A stretch of 34,040 bases of DNA from Rhodonellum psychrophilum GCM71 = DSM 17998 (GCF_000381545.1 NZ_KB906688.1:90149-124188); one strand, 5' to 3'; shown: positions 26,115 through 34,040, counted from the stretch's first letter. Numbers and translations: made by a program. Notes: a model not told the origin generated them from the letters alone.

Positions 26115-26960
26115 TTACATCACCAATCGGCAAACCATAATCCCTGTTTGGGAAGTATTGGCCTTGAGATAATCGTGTAGCGTTTTTTGGGAAATTTCAA
26201 CCTCCATAGAATTTGAACTTGCATGCATCAAATGAATTCTGCCTTCGCGCTCCACAGCAAAACCTACATGGACAATATCCAGATTTTTTATCGAAGTGGT
26301 GATCGCAATCAGATCGCCTGGCATGATGTTTTCCTCATATTTTTCGATCTCTGCCTTTGGTAAAAAATAATAGGTCCTGGACTTGATCGCTTCCTCAGAG
26401 CGTTTGATCTGATCCAAAAACTCAGGATTGCTCAACTGGGGATAAAACTTGGGGTTTTCGGACATAAAAGACGGTTGGTTGACATAAACTGTTCCTCCAA
26501 TTTCTTGAGTAACATCTTTTATGATCCCTTTTTGCTGGTTTTGATAAATCCAGTCCGAAAAATAATGCAGCCTTGATGAATAATCCTTTCTGATTCCCTC
26601 CTGATACCTAAGCCACTCGAGTTCTTTTTCATAGGTTTCATAGGTTAGCATTCCTCTTTTGGCAAGTCTGGCCAAGGTGACAACTGTTTCTAGGTACGTG
26701 GTACAATCCAAACCTGTTAGATTAATCACGAGTTTTTCTCCACCGGGAAGGTCCAAGGTCTTCTCCACATAAGGTGTTTTCAGAAAGGTGCTGCCAATTT
26801 CTGCCGTCAATTCCTGAATGGATTGATCAGAAAGGTCTTTTTGAGAAAGTTCAGCCATGACCGATTCAAGCCGCTCACGGTCTTCCAATGAGCAAACCGT
26901 TTGTCCCTGAACCCAAACAGGAAGAATAATGAGGTATAAAACAATCAGACGCAGTTTCAT
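26115..26960 (-). CDS. DUF1460 exported peptidoglycan amidase-like cysteine hydrolase (281 aa)
   Basis: A cleavable signal peptide (MKLRLIVLYLIILPVWVQGQ) predicts export. The DUF1460 domain (N-acetylmuramoyl-L-alanine amidase-like, NlpC/P60 superfamily) shows the catalytic Cys86 in NLTGLDCTTYLETVV, His231 in LDIVHVGFAV and His246 in IHLMHASSN. The central insert of about 100 residues (KGIIKDVTQEIGGTVYVNQPSFMSENP) is typical. Such enzymes of Bacteroidota cut the lactyl-amide bond of muramyl peptides in cell-wall recycling. It is the second peptidoglycan hydrolase within 2 kb on the same strand, although 370 bp of unassigned DNA separates the two. Confidence 0.9.
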   Translation of the reverse strand: MKLRLIVLYLIILPVWVQGQTVCSLEDRERLESVMAELSQKDLSDQSIQELTAEIGSTFLKTPYVEKTLDLPGGEKLVINLTGLDCTTYLETVVTLARLAKRGMLTYETYEKELEWLRYQEGIRKDYSSRLHYFSDWIYQNQQKGIIKDVTQEIGGTVYVNQPSFMSENPKFYPQLSNPEFLDQIKRSEEAIKSRTYYFLPKAEIEKYEENIMPGDLIAITTSIKNLDIVHVGFAVEREGRIHLMHASSNSMEVEISQKTLHDYLKANTSQTGIMVCRLVM

Positions 26961-27115
26961 CAGGTAGTAAGATTAAGTTGAAATAGGCACCAAAAGTTAA
27001 TTCTTAATCCCCAAATTGGGTAAGGAATTTATTTTTGTTTGAAAAACATGACAAGGCTTTTTGGATTTAAAGGAAATCTGCAAATCCGGATGCGCTTTGA
27101 GCGGTTATTGCAGTT

Positions 27116-27523
27116 TTAAACCCTGTTTCCCTTCAATATTTTAATAAAGACCAATAGGAAGAATACAAAAAATATCCAATCATTAATTCCATAAATGGAG
27201 TAGAAGAGCCCTGCCATGGTATCTTTTTTATACACATCCGAAAGATTGTTATTCAGTATCCATTGAATCCAAATATAGCCATATATGAATTTTTCAACTG
27301 CAAAGACGCCAACAAGCCATTTCACTTTGTGATAATTTTTTGCAATGGACATATAGGCCAAGCCCCAGATGACAATCATCAATAGGCCAAAATTTGACAT
27401 CACAACGGGGTCAAATTCAGGGATAGTTGAATTGGTAAATCCTCTTGAAAAAACCAAAACTGTCAAATTCATCAAGCCTGAAATGATAAATCCTTGTGTA
27501 ATTGTTTTATTTTTAATTGTCAT
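27116..27523 (-). CDS. Small four-helix membrane protein (135 aa)
   Basis: I do not recognise a named family. Hydrophobic segments at about 10-26, 44-60, 69-90 and 104-128 indicate a small inner-membrane protein, ending in a basic tail (KILKGNRV). Conserved-looking acidic and aromatic residues (WLVGVFAVEKFIYGYIWIQW, GINDWIFFVFF) resemble uncharacterised Bacteroidota proteins. No signal peptide. It is a single gene with no obvious partner. Confidence 0.78.
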   Translation of the reverse strand: MTIKNKTITQGFIISGLMNLTVLVFSRGFTNSTIPEFDPVVMSNFGLLMIVIWGLAYMSIAKNYHKVKWLVGVFAVEKFIYGYIWIQWILNNNLSDVYKKDTMAGLFYSIYGINDWIFFVFFLLVFIKILKGNRV

Positions 27524-27903
27524 CGGATAGTTTTATGAGTTGCTTCGGTCGATTGATTCAAAATTCTCCTGAGGTATAAACCTTAGAAAGTGTTTTATTG
27601 TCGGAATAACCATTTATATGAATGTTGTACAGCACGTTTTGCACATTTAACGCTTGCGATTTCCCAAGTGATTCCCAGCATGCTGGAGAGAACTGATGGT
27701 GTTTGCCTGCCCAACAAACTTACTCAAATGGACGGAGTTTTTAATTTATAATTTTCCTTCCACTGGTGACGGGCATTGATTGTGCTTAGAATAATGAATG
27801 TTGGTCAAGCCCGAAATATGCATTTGATTTTCCAATCTGATTTTCTCGCCGTTTCAACTCCAATAGCAAATTTCATGTCTGTTTTGGATTTAAGGACGGG
27901 ACG
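27524..27903. other. Intergenic region with a short derivative of the dispersed repeat
   Basis: The repeat occupies 27805-27893. A GTTGTACAGCACGTTTTGCAC stretch near 27622-27645 looks distinctive but I could not tie it to a known site. No gene. Confidence 0.45.
27805..27893. repeat. Dispersed intergenic repeat, internally deleted
   Basis: Left part CAAGCCCGAAATATGCATTTGA resembles an inverted terminal end. It is joined to a right half (TCTGATTTTCTCGCCGTTTC to TTTTGGATTTAA), giving about 90 bp instead of 170. Confidence 0.7.
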
Positions 27904-28812
27904 TTACAATTCCGTCCTTTCCACATATTTACTCCAGTGATGTTGTTCTTTGAACCCCAGTACCTCCCTGATTTTTAGATTGGAAAACAAGGCTTCATGT
28001 TCTTCCAATTCCCGGGTAATGGGCACGCCGGGAAAAAACCGCTCAGCCAATTCCTTGCTGGGGATGATCGCACCGTTGTGGTCGTTTCCAGCATTGAAAA
28101 TCTGAAAACCCAAGTTGTCTTTTTGCAAACACAAATCCACTATTTGTCCCAGATCCCGCGCATCAATATAACAGAAGGCATTTCTGCGACGCACTTCGGG
28201 GTTTTTAAAATAATGGGGAAACAGCTCAGCATATTCGTGCGGCTCAATCACATTTCCGATACGCAGGGCATAAATATCAACCCCTGACCGTCGCTGAAAG
28301 CTCCGTGCAGTTTTTTCATTCACCACCTTCGATAATCCATAACTGTCCATGGGATCAACATCATAGTCTTCCTCCAAAGGCAAGACATTCGGGTTGGTTT
28401 GGCCGTCTGAAAAACAGACACCGTAGGTAGTTTCCGAAGAAGCAATGACAATCTTTTTGATGCCCAGCTTCACCGCTGCTTCGATCACATTGTACGTGCC
28501 GATCGTATTGACGCGAAAAGTCTCATTGTCAGGGTTGATCAGGATCCTGGGCACCGCGGCAAAATGAACGACTGCATCAAACTTTGGAATGCCATTACCC
28601 GCTTCCAGCTCATCCAATCCCGCATACGAGCTCATGGCATTGAACATTTGTCCGGAATCCGTAATGTCCGCAACCAGATTATCCACACCCGGACAATCCA
28701 AGGGTACCAGGTCAACATTCATCACACGATGACCCTGATTGAGAAGGTAAGGGATCACGTGCTTTCCAGCCTTTCCCGATCCACCGGTAAAGAATATTCG
28801 CATTTTGGTCAT
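27904..28812 (-). CDS. NAD-dependent epimerase/dehydratase (302 aa)
   Basis: A Rossmann-fold sugar-nucleotide-type short-chain protein. The N-terminal FFTGGSGKAGKHVIPYLLNQGH is the GxxGxxG dinucleotide fingerprint, followed by VVHFAAVPRILINPD and the catalytic pair DSYGLSKVVNEKT (Tyr158, Lys162) with IASSETTYG (Ser). I start at the ATG at 28812, where the fold begins; the longer frame to 28857 adds 15 unlikely residues. It is the size of the NAD(P)-dependent GDP-mannose/UDP-galactose epimerase relatives, but with a rather short C-terminal domain. The substrate is unknown. Confidence 0.9.
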   Translation of the reverse strand: MTKMRIFFTGGSGKAGKHVIPYLLNQGHRVMNVDLVPLDCPGVDNLVADITDSGQMFNAMSSYAGLDELEAGNGIPKFDAVVHFAAVPRILINPDNETFRVNTIGTYNVIEAAVKLGIKKIVIASSETTYGVCFSDGQTNPNVLPLEEDYDVDPMDSYGLSKVVNEKTARSFQRRSGVDIYALRIGNVIEPHEYAELFPHYFKNPEVRRRNAFCYIDARDLGQIVDLCLQKDNLGFQIFNAGNDHNGAIIPSKELAERFFPGVPITRELEEHEALFSNLKIREVLGFKEQHHWSKYVERTEL

Positions 28813-29301
28813 GGTTTTTGATTTGATAATGATTTTGATTTTTTCCTCGTAGCGCATGTGTACGCTACAGGAACAATGTCTGCTTCCAATAATTGATTAT
28901 AAATGTAGGGAAATTGATGTACTTTTTTGTGAATGACAATGGCTTATTGCTTTGATTCACCTTTAACACCTGAATAAATGATCCGTTACATGGCCTCCCA
29001 GTCGATATTGGCAGTGTGCCAGCGAATGAAATTGGCTTTTCTTGATTTATGATGAAGCCAATTTAACCCGATATAGGCATTAGGTTTCACAATAAGGATT
29101 GAAACGGCAGGAAAATCACACTATTTGGAGAATTTGCTGCCACACCACAGGGTGAGCCAAAAATAGGGAGCAGCTGACTGATTATGAAGTTGGTCTGAAT
29201 GAAATAGACATTGCATACAAGGGGTTTAAAATTGAATCCAGAATAATCTTTGGAATGGTGCGCCCTTCAAACTCTTTTTCCTCAAATGGGTTGATACAGG
29301 C
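28813..29301. other. Intergenic region with one reverse-oriented repeat copy
   Basis: The repeat fills 29062-29230. The remainder shows no gene. The 3' part is the leader of the STAS-like gene. Confidence 0.45.
29062..29230 (-). repeat. Dispersed intergenic repeat, reverse orientation, complete
   Basis: Starts TTTAACCCGATATAGGCATTAGG and ends TTGCATACAAGGGGTTTAAA. On the minus strand the interior gives AATCAGTCAGCTG and GGTGTGGCAGCAAATTCTCC, a subtype II pattern. Both ends carry TTTAA. Confidence 0.88.
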
Positions 29302-29691
29302 ATGGAACCTTACGCAATCATCGATGAATCCAGTTTTCCCATTGTTCGGATTCGTTTTACCGGGAACAAAAGCAACGATCAGAACTTTCAATCTTACCTT
29401 GATCAAACAAAAGCCTGTTATCGGTTTGGCAAACGTCTCGCTTTAATTTTTGATGCCTCGAATGCAGGCATTCCATCCATGTCCCATCAAAAAATGCAAG
29501 CCAATTGGTTGAAAGAAAATAAGGAGCTGATGCAGGACTATTGTGTTGGAACAGCTTACGTTATCCCCAATGTAGCGATTCGCGCTATTTTGAAGATGAT
29601 TTTTTCATTTCAGAAACAACCCGTGCCCTATCAGGTTTTCGAAAATGAAGAAGAGGCTGAGGCTTGGGTAAAAAGCTTTGAGCTGGATTGA
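29302..29691 (+). CDS. STAS/SpoIIAA-like small protein (129 aa)
   Basis: A soluble, cytoplasmic protein of about the length of STAS/SpoIIAA-like families. The first part (IDESSFPIVRIRFTGNKSNDQNFQSYLDQTKACYRFGKRLALIFDASNAGIPSMSHQKMQANWLKENKELM) has the alternating strand-helix pattern, with the central strand LALIFDASN and the expected Asp. The C-terminal half (VGTAYVIPNVAIRAILKMIFSFQKQPVPYQVFENEEEAEAWVKSF) completes an anti-sigma-antagonist-like fold. No conserved phospho-Ser is evident. The fold assignment is moderate and the role unknown. Its neighbours, a repeat and the AT-rich region beyond, give no clue. Confidence 0.7.
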   Translation: MEPYAIIDESSFPIVRIRFTGNKSNDQNFQSYLDQTKACYRFGKRLALIFDASNAGIPSMSHQKMQANWLKENKELMQDYCVGTAYVIPNVAIRAILKMIFSFQKQPVPYQVFENEEEAEAWVKSFELD

Positions 29692-30512
29692 GGGATTGCG
29701 AGGCAAAGTGTTTCCCAACCCATTGAATTACTGGTGGATTTACCCCTTTTAAAATCTCCCAGCAATCCCTTTTTACACATGCATTCCATTCTTTATTTTG
29801 GAAGAATTTTCGAGGAGAAATTATTTTGGACCCGTTTTATGCATTGCCAATTCCATTTCAACTTGAAATTGCTCGATTATCAGTCTTTGTTTCCTGTATT
29901 CGACTTCATGTTTCCATTTCCTATGGATCGCAGAGAGGATTGCATGAATAAGAACCCTTTTGAATTGTGGTGTAAATGAGAATGGTTTGTACTGCGGTAA
30001 TTTAAGCCAACGTGGTATATTGATATATAAGTGATACTCTAAGATTGAAAGGAATGGAGAAATTGGAAATGGTCAAAAGTAACAATAGGATAGCTATCCA
30101 TACAAACGACATCATTATTGGACTTTTAAATATTGAATAAAGTAGCTTAACAGCATCTATAAAAGTAAAGTTGATTTTTTAGTTGAATTCATTTTTAATG
30201 GAATATTGAATATGTATAGCGCTTTTCCTTCTCAAAACCCCGATTTTTGGAATTTCATCATCATGGAATACCGGGTTTTCCCACTATTATTTTAATGATG
30301 GTTTTGAGGCTGGATTTTAAGTCAAAGAATTTCAGGATTTTTCTCCTATCAAACAGAATCTCAAATTTTAAGCAAAGTTTAGCGCTGTATTATTTAATCT
30401 TTTATGTTTAAGGAAGTATTTGAAGGCGTCAAATTTTTTTCCGGAAATATTATCCTTATTTTTGCGATCCAGCGAATTAATTGACTATTTGTTTAGTATT
30501 TTATTTTTATCC
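29692..30512. other. Long AT-rich intergenic region with a left-half repeat
   Basis: Holds the partial repeat at 29828-29918, then about 600 bp of AT-rich DNA without a credible frame. The last 90 bases form the upstream region of the NUDIX gene. Confidence 0.45.
29828..29918 (+). repeat. Dispersed intergenic repeat, subtype II, left half
   Basis: GACCCGTTTTATGCATTGCC, then CTTGAAATTGCTCGATTATCAG and TCGACTTCATG. The right half and terminal repeat are missing, replaced by unrelated sequence. Confidence 0.8.
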
Positions 30513-30983
30513 ATGTTAGAAACACTCCAAACAAAATTAAAAGAGAAACCGAGCAGAAAAGAACGTGAGGTTGTGATTGTGTATCCTTTTAACACCGAAA
30601 CCAAGGAAATTTTTTTAATTCAAGAATACATTCACAGCTATGATAGAAAATTCTGGAAATTTGTGAGTGGAGGGGTTGACAAAGTGGACAAAGATATACT
30701 GACACACGCCATAGAGGAACTCGCAGAAGAAGTAGCAATGCAGTCTGCCGTAGTTTGCCATTTGTACTCATCAGAACGTGTTTTTGGCAATAGACCTATG
30801 CATTATTTTATTGCAGAGAATCCGATTGTTATGGAAAATCCACCGGAAAACCCTGATGAGGATTATATCACGGATGCCAAATGGGTAGACCAAACCGAAT
30901 TTCAACAAATGCTCGACAGCAAGGAATTGTTATGGGATCAAGGGACCATGTGTGCATTACAAGCATTTAGAAGATATCAGTAA
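30513..30983 (+). CDS. NUDIX hydrolase-like protein with a degenerate Nudix box (156 aa)
   Basis: The ATG at 30513 (MLETLQTKLKEK) gives a normal-length NUDIX domain; the frame also runs upstream for 31 more codons of doubtful leader. The fold is recognisable: EREVVIVYPFNTETKEIFLIQEYIHSY, then FWKFVSGGVDKVDKDILTHAIEELAEEVAM. The Nudix box consensus is G-x5-E-x7-R-E-x2-E-E-x-G-U. Here the first E is Lys and the Arg is Glu, but EELAEEV keeps the metal-binding Glu core. So it may still bind Mg and hydrolyse a nucleoside-diphosphate-linked substrate, or may be only a binding protein. Its C-terminus (DAKWVDQTEFQQMLDSKELLWDQGTMCALQAF) is the usual NUDIX tail. No signal peptide. Confidence 0.8.
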   Translation: MLETLQTKLKEKPSRKEREVVIVYPFNTETKEIFLIQEYIHSYDRKFWKFVSGGVDKVDKDILTHAIEELAEEVAMQSAVVCHLYSSERVFGNRPMHYFIAENPIVMENPPENPDEDYITDAKWVDQTEFQQMLDSKELLWDQGTMCALQAFRRYQ

Positions 30984-31034
30984 GAGACCTTCTTTGATAA
31001 ACCGACAGTGATTTCGTGTGGGGCGAGTCAGGTT

Positions 31035-31574
31035 TCAATTTCTTATTTCAATAATTTTGACATTTTCTTCTCTATTGACTTTCAATAAAAGGTCTTTCAT
31101 CCTTCTATCGATTAAGCAATTCCAAAGATATGAACTGCTAATCAATAATAATTTAGCGACCATTTGCCTTCTTCTTACTTCTGCTACTATTTCGACTTGT
31201 AAATATTGATGAAGCTCAGCCAAATCTTTTTTAATGAGTCTGTAAAACGCTTCATTTACTTCGGTTTTGTAGACAGTATTCTTGTCAAATTCTAATTTCA
31301 ATAAACCTTTAATAAAGCCATTTTTTAGCGCGAGGAGTATTGCTGTATCGTCTTTTAAGAAATCCTTTTCCCGTATAGATTTCAATAATATTCCATTTAC
31401 ACTCATGTGTAATTTAGGATCCTTTTCCTTTGAAGCGATGAGCGCATCAGAATACCTTTTATACCCTGATAATTCGATTGGTTTCATCAACACATAATAA
31501 ACAATGTCATATACAAAAATCAACTTCAAAAAAAGTGTGATAAAGCCATCAATATCTCTTAAAACGTTTTTCAT
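31035..31574 (-). CDS. Hypothetical protein, possible membrane segment near the N-terminus (179 aa)
   Basis: I do not recognise the family. Residues about 12-30 (ITLFLKLIFVYDIVYYVLM) form a hydrophobic segment, followed by a charged, helix-rich body with Arg/Lys-rich stretches (AEVRRRQMVAKLL, CLIDRRMKDLLLKVNREENVK). The composition is acceptable for coding but lacks any known motif. The gene lies between the NUDIX gene and two adjacent repeat copies. It may be a remnant or a lineage-specific gene. Confidence in the reading frame is moderate, and in any function nil. Confidence 0.5.
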   Translation of the reverse strand: MKNVLRDIDGFITLFLKLIFVYDIVYYVLMKPIELSGYKRYSDALIASKEKDPKLHMSVNGILLKSIREKDFLKDDTAILLALKNGFIKGLLKLEFDKNTVYKTEVNEAFYRLIKKDLAELHQYLQVEIVAEVRRRQMVAKLLLISSSYLWNCLIDRRMKDLLLKVNREENVKIIEIRN

Positions 31575-31612
31575 TACATAAACTTAAATTTGCATATCGG
31601 CTGTGGATGCTT

Positions 31613-31786
31613 TGAACCCGTTTTATGCATTACGGACTCAAGGCAATATTGTAATTGATTGACAATCAATTGGATGCTGACTATTTTTGATTTCACTTTA
31701 TTGGTGTCAGGAAATATTCTCCCAATAGGCTGATTTTCTTTCCCTTTCAATCCCATTTGGAAACCTATTGCCTATTTCGGCTTGAA
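31613..31786 (+). repeat. Dispersed intergenic repeat, subtype I, complete
   Basis: Starts TGAACCCGTTTTATGCATTACGG and ends CCTATTGCCTATTTCGGCTTGAA. The internal hairpin is TTTATTGG/CCAATAGG, with a wobble-type pair. Confidence 0.92.
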
Positions 31787-31803
31787 TGGTAAATATAGTT
31801 CAT

Positions 31804-31970
31804 TTAACCCGTTCGATAAATCCCTGATTTTATTCTATGCTGAATTCGCCTAATATTCAGTGGATTGTTTGTGATTTTTGATTTCATATTATCGAGGCTC
31901 CGTCTTATTCTTCAAACAGTCTGATTTTTTTGAAGTTTCAATCCCCATGTTTTCTTTCGGCGTTTGCTCT
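31804..31970 (+). repeat. Dispersed intergenic repeat, subtype II, diverged
   Basis: TTAACCCGTTCGATAAATCC, AATTCGCCTAATATTCAGT and TCTGATTTTTTTGAAGTTTCAATCC follow the subtype II order, 17 bp after the subtype I copy. The right end is uncertain. Confidence 0.75.
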
Positions 31971-32287
31971 TGCGCCATGGTTCTGATAGTGGTAAGTAGC
32001 ACCATAGTGATTGGGCACCCTTTATTGTAAAATTCACCTGCGCAAATTTATTGAAAGGTCAATCGGTAGTGAATAAGGATGGCATCTTGTGGCGAATGAA
32101 GATGTTTTTTTGCATTAAAACTTCTGACCAACGAAAAATTTATACCCTCAAAATCAGCTAATTTTAGGTGCTGAATATTTCTAACCAATTTATTTATTTT
32201 TCAAATGTGCTGGATTAAGCCAATTTTTATTGTCTAGGAGGATTGGGATGAGAATCGTTTTTGAAAGGTAAATGATGACTTTGTCGA

Positions 32288-32683
32288 TCATGGCCGATCG
32301 TTCCATTCCACATCAAGCTTATCCAATACCTGATTTAATTCAGCAAGAGATTTGCCTTCAATTAGATTAACCTTAATCTTCATCACTTGCTTTTCAGTTT
32401 TTAGGATATACTTTTCTTTGGCGTGTTGGATGGAATTGATCTCTTCCAATTTTATTTTCTTTCCCCAAGGCCAGTTCTGCTTGATCATTCCCTCTTCTAT
32501 GGTCAAATATTGGTTTTTAACCTGATTCGTATAAAAAACAAAGTAAAGTCCGGAAAGAACAATCCAGGTGATGCCAAGCAGCAATCTTTCAAACAACCAA
32601 AAATTTAAGATTCCAATTGCCAACCAAAATATTGCTAAGAACAAACTCATGGCTACTTCATTTTTTTTGTAGTGTATTGTCAT
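32288..32683 (-). CDS. Small membrane protein with PH-like domain (131 aa)
   Basis: Two N-terminal membrane segments (about 12-30 SLFLAIFWLAIGILNFWL and 33-50 LLGITWIVLSGLYFVFY) precede a C-terminal soluble domain of about 80 residues. It contains NQYLTIEEGMIKQNWPWGKKIKLEEINSIQHAKEKYIL, a pattern like the bacterial PH (YdbT-like) domain. The domain call is moderate. The protein has no catalytic motif, so a structural or membrane-associated role is likely. Its 3' end is near the repeats at 31600-31970. Confidence 0.7.
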   Translation of the reverse strand: MTIHYKKNEVAMSLFLAIFWLAIGILNFWLFERLLLGITWIVLSGLYFVFYTNQVKNQYLTIEEGMIKQNWPWGKKIKLEEINSIQHAKEKYILKTEKQVMKIKVNLIEGKSLAELNQVLDKLDVEWNDRP

Positions 32684-32894
32684 GAACAGTGTTTATTTTA
32701 TGGATTGATAATCATTTATGCTAACCTCATTTGATAGGTCTACTCTTTTGGGAAGATTTCTTATCATTTCAATTCTGAATCTTCGTTTGCGTCGGAGTAC
32801 GATTGAAACCCTGCTTTTCCTTCATTTCCTTCAGCTAAATCTAGCTGATTGAGTTGGATTTCTTCCAGCCCAATCTTAATGACGATGGTTTAGG

Positions 32895-33425
32895 TCATTC
32901 GCTATTTCTAAGTTTCAGTTTCATCATTAAGTCGGTCTGTTCGGCATTGCCCAATTTGAAAACGTGTTTGTCAAACTCAACGAATCCGTTTTTCTTGTAA
33001 AATTTTATTGCTCTCGGGTTCTCTTCCCAAACGCCCAACCAAACATAGTCAGCATTTTTATTTAGGGCAATTTGAATCGCCTTGTCGTAAAGTAATTGTC
33101 CAACGCTTTTTCCCTGAAAATTCTTTAAAACATAGATGCGTTCAATTTCAAGGGCTTTGTCGTCTTTCAGTTCGGTTTGCGATTGTCCAAAGTTGATTTT
33201 CAAGTAACCGATTACTTTGTTGTCAAGTGTTGCGAAATAAATTTCCGTGTTGTTGTCGTTGAGTTCAGTCGTCAGTTTGGCTACTGAAAAACCTTCTTCA
33301 AGATACGTTTTCATATTCTCTTCGGTGTTGCCGAAGGCGAAAGTTTCAAAAAAGGTCTGTTTGCCAATTTGCTGTAATTGGTCAAGGTCGGCAATGGTTG
33401 CTTTTTTGATATTTAAATTTTCCAT
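32895..33425 (-). CDS. GNAT-family N-acetyltransferase (176 aa)
   Basis: I use the ATG at 33425 (MENLNIKKATIADLDQLQQIGKQTFFETF), which gives a normal GNAT length; the longer frame overlaps a repeat. The fold is visible: the N-terminal strand-helix, then IYFATLDNKVIGYLKINFGQ and EIERIYVLKNFQGKSVGQLLYDKAIQIAL, where QGKSVG is the acetyl-CoA binding motif A (R/Q-x-x-G-x-G/A). ADYVWLGVWEENPRAIKFYKKNGFVEFDKHVF is motif B. It transfers an acetyl group from acetyl-CoA to an unknown amine. No export signal. Confidence 0.9.
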   Translation of the reverse strand: MENLNIKKATIADLDQLQQIGKQTFFETFAFGNTEENMKTYLEEGFSVAKLTTELNDNNTEIYFATLDNKVIGYLKINFGQSQTELKDDKALEIERIYVLKNFQGKSVGQLLYDKAIQIALNKNADYVWLGVWEENPRAIKFYKKNGFVEFDKHVFKLGNAEQTDLMMKLKLRNSE

Positions 33426-33565
33426 TGATAAAAAAACAAACTTCCAAAGAGAATTGGACAGGTAATATACAATGAGTTTTAGAATGGTGCTTAAAGATGA
33501 AATCAACCGACTGGTCATTAATTGACTATCGTTTGAAATGGGATTGGCATTGCATGTCAAGGGTT

Positions 33566-33731
33566 TTAACCCGTTTTATGCATTACGAACGCTATTTAAT
33601 ATTTTAATTTACTGATAATCAATTGGATGCTGGCTATTTTTGACTTCACCCTATTGGTGTCAGGAATTATTCTTCCAATAGGCTGATTTTCTTTCAGTTT
33701 CAATCCCATTTGGAAACCTATCGCATATTTC
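33566..33731 (+). repeat. Dispersed intergenic repeat, subtype I, truncated by the IS110 element
   Basis: Starts TTAACCCGTTTTATGCATTACG and runs to CCTATCGCATATTTC, with an intact CCTATTGG/CCAATAGG hairpin. The terminal CGGGTTTAA is absent; the IS110 sequence (CATCTAACTTA) follows. Just upstream, TTGCATGTCAAGGGTTTTAA looks like the end of a further copy. Confidence 0.9.
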
Positions 33732-33739
33732 CATCTAAC

Positions 33740-34040
33740 TTATGATAGGGCAGCATTTAACTCATCGGCTGACATATTCAGTGATAGCATCTTTTTTTTA
33801 ATTGATGCTATCATTCGATCCTTCATTTCTTTTTGGTATTGGTCTAAATTACCGGGCTGGTATCTTTCTCCTTTTATAATCATGTTCCAGATAATTACTG
33901 CCAGCTTTCTGGCAGTTGCGGTAATGGCAGCTCCCCTTCCTTTGCGATAAGCCACTCGTTTGAAAAACCTTGTCAACACCCCATCTTTGGTTTTATCAAT
34001 GGTGTTTGCAGCATTTCTTAAAGCCAGCGCCAACTTGTTA
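33740..34040 (-). mobile_element. IS110-family insertion sequence, C-terminal part of its transposase
   Basis: The last 98 or so codons of an IS110-family (Transposase_20) DEDD transposase, open through the window edge. The C-terminal domain is recognisable by LALRNAANTIDKTKDGVLTRFFKRVAYRKGRGAAITATARKLAVIIWNMIIKGERYQP, ending in LNMSADELNAALS. The stop codon is at 33740-33742, only a few bases from the element's presumed end against the dispersed repeat (33731). The catalytic N-terminal DEDD domain and the start codon lie outside the window. IS110 elements use a structured bridge RNA, encoded in their non-coding ends, to choose their target. Confidence 0.88.

Larger units (their letters stand above)
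31575..32287. other. Intergenic region with two tandem repeat copies
   Basis: The repeats fill 31613-31786 and 31804-31970. The following 300 bp is unassigned AT-rich DNA. Confidence 0.5.

Noticed and set aside
27622-27645. GTTGTACAGCACGTTTTGCAC stretch as an integron attC-type site
   Set aside because: I could not find a paired inverted repeat or a cassette, and no integrase is near; the resemblance is too loose.
33425-33560. Upstream extension of the GNAT gene
   Set aside because: The extra 45 residues are unlike GNAT N-termini and approach a repeat copy; the internal ATG gives the normal length.

Overview
The window looks like a Bacteroidota chromosome, most likely Cytophagales in the Algoriphagus/Cyclobacterium neighbourhood. 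I infer this from moderately AT-rich DNA, A-rich leaders without strong Shine-Dalgarno sites, a TANNTTTG-type promoter, a TonB receptor with a carboxypeptidase-like N-terminal domain, a FAS1 lipoprotein, and many small families common in that phylum. I see no rRNA, tRNA, CRISPR array or phage. Genes are mostly single units on the minus strand; the plus-strand genes are the FAS1 lipoprotein, katG, a STAS-like protein and a NUDIX protein.

Layout. 1-230 is a degenerate tandem duplication of a CGCAAAG-type repeat. 234-8132 (minus) holds a small coiled-coil protein, an HMA-like/AraC regulator, an MFS permease, a secreted amidohydrolase, a DAO-type FAD oxidoreductase, a eukaryote-type protein N-terminal glutamine amidase (NTAQ1/WDYHV family) and a TIM-barrel sugar isomerase-like protein. 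8562-11671 holds a cupin, an ECF sigma factor overlapping a membrane protein, a FAS1 lipoprotein with a strong bidirectional terminator, and a VOC protein. 12485-16428 holds a sterol-desaturase-type di-iron enzyme and katG, which has an OxyR-type palindrome in front of it. 16963-21278 holds an orphan GAF/multi-PAS histidine kinase and an MscS channel. 22094-26960 holds an OprC-type copper TonB receptor, a small Cys-motif protein, and two cysteine peptidases of the NlpC/P60 superfamily. 27116-33425 holds small membrane proteins, an NAD-dependent epimerase, a STAS-like protein, a divergent NUDIX protein and a GNAT acetyltransferase. The right edge cuts an IS110-family transposase.

The main signal outside the genes is a dispersed intergenic repeat of about 165-175 bp, with about 17 complete or partial copies in 34 kb. 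Each complete copy begins AACCCGTTTTATGCA and ends GCATATTTCGGGTT, so its ends are imperfect inverted repeats. An internal hairpin (CCTATTGG/CCAATAGG) shows a compensatory base change between copies. There are two sequence subtypes (I and II), and they tend to sit side by side. The IS110 element at the right edge abuts one copy, and a second copy 20 kb away breaks at the same internal position and continues with the same 12 bases. This suggests that the repeat is a site-specific target for IS110 insertion.

Copper and oxidative stress recur as themes: the MxCxxC AraC regulator, the CxxxM/HxM copper receptor, its small Cys-motif neighbour, and katG with its OxyR-like site. The genes are scattered, however, and do not form one operon.
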